Origin: Litorilinea aerophila | Lineage (GTDB): Bacteria > Chloroflexota > Anaerolineae > Caldilineales > Caldilineaceae | Length of the DNA stretch: 34,389 bases | NCBI GenBank assembly: GCA_945905745.1 | Contig: CAMDQF010000029.1 | Span: forward strand, 1 to 34,389 | Direction of reading: 5' to 3' | Shown: one piece after another, positions 8,215-16,260 of the stretch | Numbering within the stretch: the first letter of the stretch is position 1 | Layout: every line of letters starts with the position of its first letter | Notes under the pieces: generated by a model | What the model was told of the DNA's origin: nothing | Seen by the model: the letters and a program-made list of their open reading frames with translations, nothing else | The model's database searches: none | Program-made: the position numbers and the translations under genes

Positions 8215-8382
8215 CATCCTCATACATCCAAAGGGCTGCGCACGGCAGAGGGGCCGCGGTTGAGGAGGTGGGTGGCGAATTCAAAAACTGTTTGACGCGG
8301 CCCAGATGTTTGTGTAAGATAGAAATTAATTGCTCTGGCGCACGGAAAAGAAGCGGTTGGGCGTTACAAAATACACAGAAAA

Positions 8383-8412
8383 TTGGTCTGTCACCTCGTT
8401 TTCCCCTATAAT
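8383..8412 (+). promoter_or_regulatory. Predicted clpS promoter
   Basis: A perfect TATAAT is at 8407-8412 with TTGGTC at 8383-8388 (18-nt spacer). The predicted start point is about 8419, giving a leader of about 40 nt. No Shine-Dalgarno sequence is visible before ATG 8461. Confidence 0.55.
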
Positions 8413-8460
8413 AATCGAATCATTGACACTCATTCTCGGCTGTCCCACACCTCAATTCCC

Positions 8461-8790
8461 ATGCCCTACCACCACCCCACCCACCAAACCGACATCGAAA
8501 CCATCCAGCGTCCGGACATCGACCTGCGCAGCGCAGACGAGGAGCCGTGGCTGGTGTTGATCCACAATGACAACATCACCACTTTCGAGTTTGTCATCGA
8601 CATCCTCCAGCGCATCTTCCGCCTCTCCAAAGAAATCGCCGAGCACATCGCCTGGGAGACCCACACGAAGGATGTGGCCCCGGTGGTGACCCGCCCGAAG
8701 GCCGAGGCCCAGCGTCTGGTGGACCAGGCCCACGCGGCCGCCCGCGCCAATGGCTTTCCCTTGACCTTTACGATTGAGCCAAAGGAGTGA
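8461..8790 (+). CDS. clpS: ATP-dependent Clp protease adaptor ClpS
   Basis: A 109-residue ClpS. The signature HNDNITTFEFVIDILQ and the following HTKDVAPVVTRPKAEAQRLVDQAH match the fold that docks on the ClpA/ClpC N-domain and delivers N-degron substrates (bulky hydrophobic N-terminal residues) to ClpP. The N-terminal 25 residues are the usual disordered extension. ATG 8461 is chosen as the first ATG after the promoter; upstream codons could extend it. The downstream gene overlaps or starts within a few bases of its stop, with the Shine-Dalgarno AAAGGAG inside the end of clpS. Confidence 0.92.
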   Translation: MPYHHPTHQTDIETIQRPDIDLRSADEEPWLVLIHNDNITTFEFVIDILQRIFRLSKEIAEHIAWETHTKDVAPVVTRPKAEAQRLVDQAHAAARANGFPLTFTIEPKE

Positions 8791-8795
8791 TCGCC

Positions 8796-9368
8796 GTGGA
8801 GAACCCTCACTCCCGACCCGGCCCCCATTCCGGGGAAGCGGAATTGCACAGCTACGATCCCTTGCGCCCCCACAGCCACGACCCCAACCCAGCGCCCCCA
8901 TCCGAAACTGCCGACTTCCTTCTCTCCTTGCCCGACGGCAGTCAGCAGAGTGTTACGCCCGATGACTTAAGCCGTCTTCCCCAGGCAACCGTGCCCGACT
9001 GTTATATTATCAGCACGGGCCACGGCACATCCGGCCCCTTTGCTTTTTCGGGTGTGGCCTTCGTCGACTTCGTCCGCCACTTCTGGGCCGGGGAGTGGAG
9101 CGAAGCCGAAGTGATCAGTGGCGACGGCTTCGGTACCCGCCTTGCAACTGACGAAGTGAAAGGTGCAGTGAAACGCCCCATTCTCCTCGCCATTGCCAGC
9201 GACAGCCAACCCCTGCGCCGGGCCGCGGGCCTGGTACGGCTGATCGTCCCCAGCGAGATCGATGACGCGCTCAAACAGGTGAAATGGATCGGGAGAGTCA
9301 ACATTTTTAACGCAGAGGCGCAGGGGCGGGGAGACGCAGGGAAAACAGAGGAATGCAACGGACTTTAA
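8796..9368 (+). CDS. Stand-alone molybdopterin-oxidoreductase-fold (SUOX-like) protein with repeat-derived tail
   Basis: A 190-residue protein. Residues about 40-165 resemble the oxidoreductase molybdopterin-binding fold: HGTSGPFAFSGVAFVDFV, then AEVISGDGF and GLVRLIVP, ending near VKWIGRV. The molybdenum-ligating Cys of sulfite oxidases is not at the expected place, so catalytic Mo binding is doubtful. GTG 8796 is chosen because AAAGGAG (8781-8787) sits 8 nt upstream; GTG 8787 is an alternative overlapping the clpS stop. The last 22 residues or so (NAEAQGRGDAG...) are encoded by the CGCAGAG repeat, and the TAA stop lies at the start of the second repeat copy. Confidence 0.7.
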   Translation: MENPHSRPGPHSGEAELHSYDPLRPHSHDPNPAPPSETADFLLSLPDGSQQSVTPDDLSRLPQATVPDCYIISTGHGTSGPFAFSGVAFVDFVRHFWAGEWSEAEVISGDGFGTRLATDEVKGAVKRPILLAIASDSQPLRRAAGLVRLIVPSEIDDALKQVKWIGRVNIFNAEAQGRGDAGKTEECNGL

Positions 9369-9402
9369 CGCAGAGGCGCAGGGGCGGGGAGGCGCAGGGA
9401 AG
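9303..9402 (+). repeat. AACGCAGAGGCGCAG repeat, two direct copies
   Basis: Copies at 9307-9344 and 9365-9402 are almost identical over 37 nt. The first lies within the SUOX-like gene; the second carries its TAA and ends 5 nt before the ATG of the GxxExxY gene, supplying AGGGA (9396-9400) as its ribosome-binding site. An inverted copy lies at 9801-9840. Related arrays are at 20023-20096 and 32305-32337. Confidence 0.92.
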
Positions 9403-9407
9403 ATCAA

Positions 9408-9800
9408 ATGAAAGCTGTATTGCATGAAAATGAGATCAGTGGGGCAATTGTGGATGCAGCCATCGAAGTGCATCGAGCATTCGGCGGTCCAGGATTGTTG
9501 GAGAGGGTATATCAACAAGCGCTGGTCTGGGAACTGGAGTCCCGCGGCTTTACGATCGAACAGGAAAAGTTGATTCCTGTCGTTTACAAAGGACGGACAG
9601 CGGCAGACCCGTTGCGGCTCGATCTGCTTGTGGAGGAGAAGGTAATCGTCGAATGCAAAGCCCTCGCTCAATACAACTCAATCTTTGAGGCACAGCTTCT
9701 CACATACCTTCGGTTGACCAATCTGAAACTTGGCCTGGTCATCAATTTTGGCGCTCGCCGAGTGGTAGATGGTGTTCATAGAGTCGTCAACGGTCTGTAA
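9408..9800 (+). CDS. GxxExxY family protein, PD-(D/E)XK nuclease-like
   Basis: A 130-residue protein of the GxxExxY family, named from GLLERVY (Gly29, Glu32, Tyr35). A PD-(D/E)XK-like core follows: Asp72 in LRLDLLVEE, then Glu82-Cys-Lys84 in VIVECKA, and a last segment YLRLTNLKLGLVINFGA. The predicted role is a metal-dependent nuclease or a nucleic acid-binding relative; no member's function is known to me. The gene is boxed by copies of the AACGCAGAG repeat: direct on the left, ending 5 nt before the start, and inverted on the right, beginning just after the stop. The left copy also supplies the ribosome-binding site. The layout suggests a mobile cassette between clpS-linked genes and hyuA. 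Confidence 0.88.
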   Translation: MKAVLHENEISGAIVDAAIEVHRAFGGPGLLERVYQQALVWELESRGFTIEQEKLIPVVYKGRTAADPLRLDLLVEEKVIVECKALAQYNSIFEAQLLTYLRLTNLKLGLVINFGARRVVDGVHRVVNGL

Positions 9801-9840
9801 CCCTCTGCGTCTCTCCATCTCTGCGCCTCTGCGTTAAAAT
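9801..9840 (-). repeat. Inverted copy of the AACGCAGAG repeat, right flank of the GxxExxY gene
   Basis: Its reverse complement begins ATTTTAACGCAGAGGCGCAG, the same 16-nt core as the left copies, and continues with similar octad units for about 20 nt. It begins directly after the GxxExxY stop codon. Confidence 0.9.
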
Positions 9841-9865
9841 CACGCCCTTTTGGGAGACTTTACCA

Positions 9866-11944
9866 ATGAAACTCATCGGCATTGACGTCGGCGGCACATT
9901 TACTGATTTTGTCCTGTTGGAGGACGGGCGTATCCGTGTCCACAAATCCCCCACCACCCCGGACGACCAGAGCCGGGGGATTGTGGCTGGCCTGACTGAA
10001 CTGCTGAGTTCCCCTGAACTTGCGAACTTCTCTTCTCCTCTCTCCCACTTTTCAGGGAGAGGGGCCGGGGGTGAGGGCCTAATTGTCCACGGCACCACCG
10101 CAGCCACGAATGCCCTTCTGGAACGCAAAGGCGCACGGACTGCCCTCCTCACCACCGCGGGCTTTGCCGATGTCATCGAAATTGGCCGCCAGAACCGACC
10201 CCAACTCTACGCCCTACATCAGCAGCGCCCACCCCAACTGGTGCCCGCTGAGTTGCGTTTTGAGGCGGTAGAGCGGCTGGATGTGGACGGGAATACGCTC
10301 ACTCCTTTGGACGAAGCCGCCCTGGACGCCCTGGCGCAAAAAATTTCTGCGGCCCAGCCGGAGAGTCTGGCCATCGTCTTTCTCTTCTCCTATCGCAACC
10401 CAACCCACGAAGAACGGGCCGCGGCGATTGTCCATCGCCACTTGCCCGACGCCACCCTCTCCCTCAGCAGCCGCATCCTGCCCGAATATCGGGAGTACGA
10501 GCGCACGGCCACAACTGTCGTCAACGCCTACGTCCAGCCCCTGGCCGACCGCTATCTGCGCCGTCTCTCCGACGGACTGGGGGGCGTGCCCATCCGGGTG
10601 ATGCAGTCCAACGGCGGCGCGATTGGCATTGAGCAGGCCAGCGCCGAACCGGCCCGGCTGGTTCTCAGCGGACCCGCGGGCGGGGTCGTCGGTGCCTTTG
10701 CGGCCGCGGCCCAGGCGTTGGAGAGCGACACCCCCCACATCATCACCTTCGATATGGGCGGGACGAGTACAGATGTGGCTCTCTGTCCCGGAGAGATTCC
10801 CCGGACGGGGGAGAGCGAAATCGCCGGGTTGCCACTGCGTCTGCCTGTCATCGACATTCACACGGTCGGCGCGGGGGGCGGCAGTCTGGCTTTTGTGGAT
10901 GCGGGGGGTGGGATGCGGGTTGGCCCCCAGAGCGCGGGGGCTGTGCCCGGCCCGGTCTGCTACGGGCGGGGTGGCACCCAAGCGACTGTCACCGACGCCA
11001 ATCTGGTCCTGGGGCGGCTGGACAGTGGCAATTTTCTTGGTGGGAGCGGCGCGGTGGGATTGGATGCAGAGGCCGCGCTGGAGGCGTTGACCCGCCTGGG
11101 CCACGCACTGGGCGGCTATTCACCCCAGGAAGCTGCGCTGGGTGTGATTCGTATAGCCAACGCTACGATGGAGCGGGCCTTGCGCCGGGTTTCGGTGGAG
11201 CGGGGCCACGACCCGCGCAGCTTTGCCCTCATCCCCTTTGGCGGCGCCGGGCCGCTCCACGCCTGCGATCTGGCCGCGGCCCTGGGTGTGCAGCGTATTC
11301 TCATTCCGCCCAGTCCTGGCGTACTCAGCGCACTGGGGCTGCTCCTGGCCGATGTGGTCCACGAAAACGCCCAGGCCATTCTGCGGGACGCGGGCCAACT
11401 TCTGGGCGATATTGACTTTTTGGACGGCCATTATTCCCGACTGGCGGACGAGAGCCGGGGTGTGCTGGCCGCGGAAGGGGTGGTCGATCCCCGGCTGGAC
11501 GCCAGCCTGGATATGCGCTACCGGGGACAGAGCTATGAGCTGACCGTTGCCCTGAGTAGTCCCATCAGTCGGGATGGGCTGGCTGGGACGGTGGCCGCTT
11601 TCCACGCCCTGCACGAACAGCGCTACGGCTACCGGATGGCCGATGGGCCGGTGGAAGTTGTCACCCTCCGTCTGCGCGGCAGTGGCCCCGGCGCAAAGCC
11701 CGAATTTCCTCGTCAGCCCCTCGGCCCGGCGGATGCGTCCCCGGCCTTTGTGGGCGAAAAGTCGGTCTGGTTTCAGGCGGATAGCCCCACACCCACTGCC
11801 ACCTACGACCGTTCCCGCCTTCTGCCTGGCAATCGTTTCCCCGGCCCGGCCATCGTCTACCAGTTTGACACCACAACCGTCATCCCCTCCGGCTGGAACG
11901 TGCGGGTGGATGGATGGGCGAATCTGTGGGTGGAGAAAGAATAA
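9866..11944 (+). CDS. hyuA: Hydantoinase/oxoprolinase family protein, HyuA-type subunit
   Basis: A 692-residue ATP-dependent hydantoinase A-type subunit. Actin-like ATPase signatures are seen: GIDVGGTFTD (5-14), HGTTAATNAL (75-84), and FDMGGTSTDV near residue 300. Partnered with HyuB it would open a lactam or hydantoin ring (N-methylhydantoin, 5-oxoproline) or carboxylate a ketone (acetone carboxylase relatives) at ATP cost; the substrate is unresolved. GGGAG lies 9 nt before ATG 9866. The stop overlaps the hyuB start (TAATG). Residues about 56-71 (SSPLSHFSGRGAGGEG) come from a palindromic repeat inserted just before the HGTT motif. Confidence 0.92.
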   Translation: MKLIGIDVGGTFTDFVLLEDGRIRVHKSPTTPDDQSRGIVAGLTELLSSPELANFSSPLSHFSGRGAGGEGLIVHGTTAATNALLERKGARTALLTTAGFADVIEIGRQNRPQLYALHQQRPPQLVPAELRFEAVERLDVDGNTLTPLDEAALDALAQKISAAQPESLAIVFLFSYRNPTHEERAAAIVHRHLPDATLSLSSRILPEYREYERTATTVVNAYVQPLADRYLRRLSDGLGGVPIRVMQSNGGAIGIEQASAEPARLVLSGPAGGVVGAFAAAAQALESDTPHIITFDMGGTSTDVALCPGEIPRTGESEIAGLPLRLPVIDIHTVGAGGGSLAFVDAGGGMRVGPQSAGAVPGPVCYGRGGTQATVTDANLVLGRLDSGNFLGGSGAVGLDAEAALEALTRLGHALGGYSPQEAALGVIRIANATMERALRRVSVERGHDPRSFALIPFGGAGPLHACDLAAALGVQRILIPPSPGVLSALGLLLADVVHENAQAILRDAGQLLGDIDFLDGHYSRLADESRGVLAAEGVVDPRLDASLDMRYRGQSYELTVALSSPISRDGLAGTVAAFHALHEQRYGYRMADGPVEVVTLRLRGSGPGAKPEFPRQPLGPADASPAFVGEKSVWFQADSPTPTATYDRSRLLPGNRFPGPAIVYQFDTTTVIPSGWNVRVDGWANLWVEKE
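10031..10078. repeat. REP-like GGGAGAGGGGCCGGGGGTGAGGG palindrome inside hyuA
   Basis: CTCTCTCCC pairs with GGGAGAGGG around ACTTTTCA, followed by the CCGGGGGTGAGGG tail. The insertion keeps the hyuA frame. A longer member of the same type lies in hyuB at 12896-12979. Similar GC-rich palindromes are widespread in bacterial genomes. Confidence 0.8.
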
Positions 11945-13665
11945 TGGACCCCATCACCCTCGAACTCTACCGCCACCGCTTCGCTGGCATTGCCGAAGAG
12001 ATGGGCGTGACCCTGCGCCGCACCAGCTATTCGCCCAACATCAAAGAGCGGCTGGACTACTCCTGTGCGCTCTTTGACGGCGATGGGCGGATGGTGGCTC
12101 AGGCTGCCCACATCCCTGTCCACCTGGGCGCGATGCCTGCCAGTGTGGCCGCCGCCCTTGCCGCCTTCCCCCACTGGTCCCCCGGCGATGTGGTCCTCCT
12201 CAACGACCCCTACGCGGGCGGCTCCCACCTGCCCGACATTACGATGATTTCGCCGGTCTTTTTGGGGGATTGGGGATTGGAGACTTGGGACTGGGGATCG
12301 GAGGTCCCCTCCCAGTCTCCAATCCCCAATCCCCTGTCCCCTTCCTTCTTCATCGCCAGCCGTGCCCACCACGCGGATGTGGGCGGAATGTCGCCCGGTT
12401 CCCTGCCTCTTTCCACGGAAATCTATCAGGAGGGGATTATCATCCCGCCGGTGAAGGTCTATGCCGCCGGGCAGCTAGTGGAGGGGGTGTTGGCGCTGAT
12501 TTTGCGCAATGTGCGCACCCCCGACGAGCGGCGGGGCGATCTGGCTGCCCAGGCCGCGGCCCACGCGGTAGGGGAGAAGCGGCTGTTGGAACTGGTGCAG
12601 CGCTTTGGCCCAGAGGAGGTGACGGATTATGCGAATCATCTGATGGCCTACAGCGAACGGCTTACCCGGGCCGCCATCCGGGAGTGGCCTGACGGGGAAT
12701 ATGGCTTTGAGGATGTCATTGAGTTCGCCGGGCCGGAAGGGATAATACTGACGCCGATTCGGGTGACGGCCCGCATCGACGGCGAAACCATCCACTTCGA
12801 CTTCGGCGGCACTGCCGACGCCATCCACGCCTCCCTCAACGCGCCCCTGGCTGTGACCCAATCCGCCTGTTATTACGTCGTGCGGGCACTAACGGAGACC
12901 CCCACCCCGGCCCTCCCCCGTTCCAGGGGAGGGAGCGAATCCCCATCCCCCACAGTGGGGGAGGGTTGGGGTGGGGGTGCTGCCGGCCGGGGTGGGGCTG
13001 GTGAAATCCCCGTCAATTCCGGCTCTTTTGCGCCGGTGACAGTCAGCGCGCCCCTCGGCTGTCTGGTCAACGCTCAGCCGCCTTCTGCTGTGGCCGGGGG
13101 CAATGTGGAGACCTCCCAACGGGTGACAGATGTGGTGCTGGGCGCGCTGGCAAAAGCCCTGCCGGATCGGGTGGCGGCGGCGGGCCAGGGCACAATGAAC
13201 AACTGCACAATGGGGGGCAAGCGGGCCGACGGCTCGCTCTGGGCCTACTACGAAACTTTGGGCGGCGGGATGGGCGCGCACCCGGTCGGCGACGGGCTAA
13301 GCGGCGCACACGTCCATATGTCCAACACCCTCAACACACCAGTGGAAGCTCTGGAAATGGCCTATCCCCTGCGTCTGGTGCGCTATGCACTGCGCCGGGG
13401 CAGCGGCGGTGCGGGGCAGCACCGGGGCGGCGACGGGCTGATTCGCGAGTACGAATTGCTGGGCGAAACCACAGTCACCGTTCTCAGCGAGCGGCGGGTG
13501 GTGGGTCCGTGGGGGTTGGCGGGCGGGGAAAGGGGTGCAACCGGGCGCAACATCCTCATCCACCCAGACGGGCGGGAGGAAGAACTGCCCGGCAAATTCA
13601 GCCGCCGCCTGGCCGCGGGCAGCCGATTGCGCATTGAAACGCCCGGTGGTGGTGGCTGGGGTTAA
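11944..13665 (+). CDS. hyuB: Hydantoinase/oxoprolinase family protein, HyuB-type subunit
   Basis: A 573-residue hydantoinase B-type subunit starting [11 protein letters not shown], with [23 protein letters not shown] and, late in the protein, [12 protein letters not shown] and a Gly-rich end PGGGGWG typical of the family. It forms the catalytic partner of HyuA. ATG 11944 shares its A with the hyuA TAA stop. Two in-frame repeat insertions are visible: residues about 107-133 ([11 protein letters not shown]... SPIPNP) from a GGGGACT foldback, placed between DITMISPVF and the conserved [10 protein letters not shown]; and about 318-345 ([12 protein letters not shown]...) from a GC-rich palindrome. 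Both lie at places that look like surface loops. The stop shares TTAA with the stop of the opposing U32 gene. Confidence 0.92.
   Translation: MDPITLELYRHRFAGIAEEMGVTLRRTSYSPNIKERLDYSCALFDGDGRMVAQAAHIPVHLGAMPASVAAALAAFPHWSPGDVVLLNDPYAGGSHLPDITMISPVFLGDWGLETWDWGSEVPSQSPIPNPLSPSFFIASRAHHADVGGMSPGSLPLSTEIYQEGIIIPPVKVYAAGQLVEGVLALILRNVRTPDERRGDLAAQAAAHAVGEKRLLELVQRFGPEEVTDYANHLMAYSERLTRAAIREWPDGEYGFEDVIEFAGPEGIILTPIRVTARIDGETIHFDFGGTADAIHASLNAPLAVTQSACYYVVRALTETPTPALPRSRGGSESPSPTVGEGWGGGAAGRGGAGEIPVNSGSFAPVTVSAPLGCLVNAQPPSAVAGGNVETSQRVTDVVLGALAKALPDRVAAAGQGTMNNCTMGGKRADGSLWAYYETLGGGMGAHPVGDGLSGAHVHMSNTLNTPVEALEMAYPLRLVRYALRRGSGGAGQHRGGDGLIREYELLGETTVTVLSERRVVGPWGLAGGERGATGRNILIHPDGREEELPGKFSRRLAAGSRLRIETPGGGGWG
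12262..12342. repeat. GGGGATT/GGGGACT heptad foldback inside hyuB
   Basis: G-rich heptads (12262-12300), a spacer of about 8 nt, then C-rich heptads (12309-12342) in inverse order. It is in frame with hyuB. Confidence 0.9.
12896..12979. repeat. GC-rich palindromic repeat inside hyuB
   Basis: The outer arms CCCCCACCCCGGCCC and GGGTTGGGGTGGGGG are inverted over about 21 nt with two mismatches; an inner CCCCCGTTCCAGGGG hairpin and a CCCCCACAGTGGGGG hairpin lie between them. It is in frame with hyuB and of the same type as 10031-10078. Confidence 0.85.
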
Positions 13666-16217
13666 ACAACCGCCAACGGAATCTCAAAAAAGTTCGGCGG
13701 CACGAAGAGGCTGCCTTCGGTCACGCCAGAGGTGACAAACCCGGCCAGTTTGCGGCTGAGCTGAGCGGCGGATTGTGCCCCGGCCAGTGTAGCAGTGAAG
13801 GCACGGGCAATCTGCGCCACCTCTTCCCCGCTCTCGTGGACAAATTCCAGCCGGTAGTGGCGGATGCCTACGGCCAGCCAGCCGTCCAGAAAATGGCTGG
13901 CCTCTTGCGCTTCGGCCCCGAAGACAGTATTGCGGCAGCCCACATCCGCCATCACCGGATGCACCCGCCCCTTCTCGTCCCGCAGCCCTACCCGGTGCGC
14001 CTCGCAGGGATGGCCGCAATCTTTGTAGCTGGTCCCCGCCGAAAGGAAGCGGGCGAAGACGCAATGTTCCGTGTGGAAGACGGGCAGGTGTTGGTAGGCG
14101 ATGACTTCCAACTTCTCCGGCCCCACCAGCCGAGCCAGCTCGCCCACCTGGGCGGCGTTGAGGTCGTGGGTGGGCGTCAACCGCTCCAACTCCATCTCCA
14201 AAAAGAGACGGGCGCTCAGTTCATTGGCCGCGTTGAGGCTGAAATCGCCGCTCAAAGGCGGATGTTCACCGTCCAGCAGGGCGTGGAGCAGACCCGCCGA
14301 GCGCACCAGCACAGGCGCACCCAGCCGGCGTAGAAAGTTGACGATGCGCTGCTCATTGGGTTTGAGGATGCGGGGCGAGGCCACTCGCACGTCAATCCCC
14401 GCCGCCTGCACCTGCTCCACTGCCGGGCGCAACCCATACAAATCCAGATAGTCCAATGTGATGCTGGCCGGATTGACGGTCAGGGCCGCGGCCAACTGCT
14501 CCGGTGTGCGCACGAGGAGGTGAAGGGAGGAAGGGAGGAAGGGAGGAAGGGAAGGCGGCGCATCATCAGCGTGAATCAATACAAATCTGCGTTTATCTGC
14601 GTCCAAAATTTCCCGCGGGTTGTGGACAGGGCCAGCGGGCGGGCGGCTTTGCAGGGCAGAGAGTTGCTCCACCGCGTCCCGGCGCAGTTGGTTGAGGAGG
14701 GAGGCGGGCGCAAAAGGAGTGCCCTCCCCATCGAGGGTCAGATTGCTCAGATGATAAGGCGTATTGCCCAGTCGTCCCAACTGTTCCCGCAAAAAGTCGG
14801 CGTCCAGCGCCCGGTTTTGGGCGGAAACCAGCGGCTCGGCGGAGCGCACAGTCACCGCCAGATCGGGATGGGCAGCCAACGACCAGCGGGTTTCCAGTCG
14901 TGCGCCGACACGAGCTGTCACCGCTACATCCACCGGCTGCTTGTGGAGAGGCCCGGCGGTGTTAAGAAAGGGTCGGGCGGCTTTGTCCACTTCCGGGTCG
15001 TGGCTGCGCCAAAGTAGATCGCCGGGCCGGACACGGCGAAAGTCGATTGCGCCGTTGCCGAAGCGCACTTCGACCTGTCCTCGTCTGCGCGGCAGAATCT
15101 CGTAGACCCGCCCGCCCTCTTCCCGCTCTTGGGGGCTGCGCCAGTCCGCCGCGTCAAAGACCACCCCATCGCCCGGCTTCAGCGGCGCAACCTCCGCCAC
15201 AGAAGCATCGGGCGCAAGCACAATCCCATCGGCCAAAATCTCCGCCACCCGGCCCATCAACACCCCCCGGTGGCGGGGCGCACGTCCGTTGACGACCGTC
15301 TGGTGGTTGGTTCCGCTGACGAAATGGGGACCGAGACCCCGGGAGTAGACCTGCTCCAGACGCAGTTCATCGGCGGGGGTGATGGAGAGGGGCAGACCGG
15401 CCCAGGCTTCGTCCACGGCTTGACGGTAGGCGCTGGTGGTCAGGGCCACGTAGTCTGCGTCTTTGTAGCGACCCTCGATCTTCAGCGCGCTGACACCCAG
15501 GGTGATAATTTCGGGAACCTGCTGCAGGGCGTAGAGGTCGCCGGGCGAGAGCAGATAGCGGGCGTCGGCCAGGGGACGGAGGGTGCCGTCCACAATCATT
15601 TCGTAGGGCAGGCGGCAGGCCTGGGCGCACTGGCCCCGGTTGGCGCTACGTCCACCCCAGGCTTCGGAGGAAAAGCACTGGCCCGAATAGGAGACGCAGA
15701 GCGCGCCGTGAACGAACATCTCCAGCTCGCAGTCAGTCTGGCTGCGGATGGCGCGGATGTCGTCCAGCGAGAGTTCCCGGGCCAGCACCACCCGGCTGAC
15801 GCCAAAGCGCCGGGCCAGGTCGACGCCCTCAGCGCTGGTGATGCTCATTTGTGTACTGCCGTGGACTTCCATCCCCGGCGCAATCTGGCGGGCCAGTCGC
15901 GCCACAGCCACATCCTGCACAATCACAGCGTCGGCGCCGGCCTGGGCAATCCGGGCCAAAGCATCTACGGCAGAAGTCAGTTCGTGGTCAAAGACGAGGG
16001 TGTTGAAGGTGACGTAGCCCCGCACCCCCCGGCGATGGAGTGTCTCCATCACGGAGGGCAGCTCGTCCAGCACAAAGCCGACTTTGGCCCGAGCGGTGAA
16101 GTGGGTCAGGCCAAAGTAGACCGCATCCGCGCCAGCCTCGATGGCCGCATGGAGTTGGGGCCAGTGGCCGGCGGGACTCATAATTTCGGGTTTGGAATAG
16201 GCTGGCTGTGTGAACAT
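13662..16217 (-). CDS. U32-family protein (peptidase U32 / tRNA or rRNA hydroxylation type), long form
   Basis: An 851-residue U32 protein. The N-terminal TIM-barrel-like half starts KPEIMSPAGHW and carries the signature FVHGALCVSYSGQC...GRSANRGQCAQACR with Cys174, 181, 197 and 201. A second Cys cluster near the C-terminus (FHTEHCVF, DCGHPCEAHRVGLRD, DVGCRNT) marks the long U32 form with a DUF3656-like middle. Characterised relatives (TrhP, RlhA) take part in RNA hydroxylation; the older peptidase label is doubtful. TAGAAT at 16229-16224 ends 6 nt before ATG 16217, so the mRNA may be leaderless. Residues about 537-567 contain two repeat-derived stretches (LDADKRRFVLIHADD and PPSLPPFLPSSL). 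Confidence 0.88.
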   Translation of the reverse strand: MFTQPAYSKPEIMSPAGHWPQLHAAIEAGADAVYFGLTHFTARAKVGFVLDELPSVMETLHRRGVRGYVTFNTLVFDHELTSAVDALARIAQAGADAVIVQDVAVARLARQIAPGMEVHGSTQMSITSAEGVDLARRFGVSRVVLARELSLDDIRAIRSQTDCELEMFVHGALCVSYSGQCFSSEAWGGRSANRGQCAQACRLPYEMIVDGTLRPLADARYLLSPGDLYALQQVPEIITLGVSALKIEGRYKDADYVALTTSAYRQAVDEAWAGLPLSITPADELRLEQVYSRGLGPHFVSGTNHQTVVNGRAPRHRGVLMGRVAEILADGIVLAPDASVAEVAPLKPGDGVVFDAADWRSPQEREEGGRVYEILPRRRGQVEVRFGNGAIDFRRVRPGDLLWRSHDPEVDKAARPFLNTAGPLHKQPVDVAVTARVGARLETRWSLAAHPDLAVTVRSAEPLVSAQNRALDADFLREQLGRLGNTPYHLSNLTLDGEGTPFAPASLLNQLRRDAVEQLSALQSRPPAGPVHNPREILDADKRRFVLIHADDAPPSLPPFLPSSLHLLVRTPEQLAAALTVNPASITLDYLDLYGLRPAVEQVQAAGIDVRVASPRILKPNEQRIVNFLRRLGAPVLVRSAGLLHALLDGEHPPLSGDFSLNAANELSARLFLEMELERLTPTHDLNAAQVGELARLVGPEKLEVIAYQHLPVFHTEHCVFARFLSAGTSYKDCGHPCEAHRVGLRDEKGRVHPVMADVGCRNTVFGAEAQEASHFLDGWLAVGIRHYRLEFVHESGEEVAQIARAFTATLAGAQSAAQLSRKLAGFVTSGVTEGSLFVPPNFFEIPLAVV
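14518..14608. repeat. GAAGGGAG octad array plus AATCTGCGTTTATCTGCG repeat inside the U32 gene
   Basis: 14518-14556 is four or so GGAAGGGA units; 14581-14603 is ATCTGCGTTTATCTGCGTCC. Both are in frame with the minus-strand U32 gene. The octad family recurs at 31141-31186, and the second family is related to the ATCCGCG repeats at 16295-16398. Confidence 0.85.
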
Positions 16218-16223
16218 CCCTCT

Positions 16224-16229
16224 ATTCTA
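16224..16229 (-). promoter_or_regulatory. Candidate -10 of the U32 gene, leaderless
   Basis: TAGAAT on the minus strand is separated from ATG 16217 by 6 nt. No good -35 is seen. The only upstream purine run (GAGGG) abuts the ATG and is too close to act as a ribosome-binding site. Confidence 0.45.
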
Positions 16230-16260
16230 CTGTGAGAGAAGGAAAGAACGAAACTGCTGG

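Larger units (their letters stand above)
8135..8460. other. 326-nt gap: terminator, then clpS promoter region
   Basis: The first 80 nt hold a small hairpin (CAGGC/GCCTG near 8147-8159) and the terminator at 8165-8214. The middle (8215-8370) shows no gene or repeat I recognise. The last 80 nt hold a TATAAT box. No RNA gene is seen. Confidence 0.6.

Noticed and set aside
9303-9840. Target-site duplication at the GxxExxY cassette
   Set aside because: GGGAGA occurs on both sides (about 9290 and 9852) but not adjacent to the repeat ends, so I treat it as coincidence.
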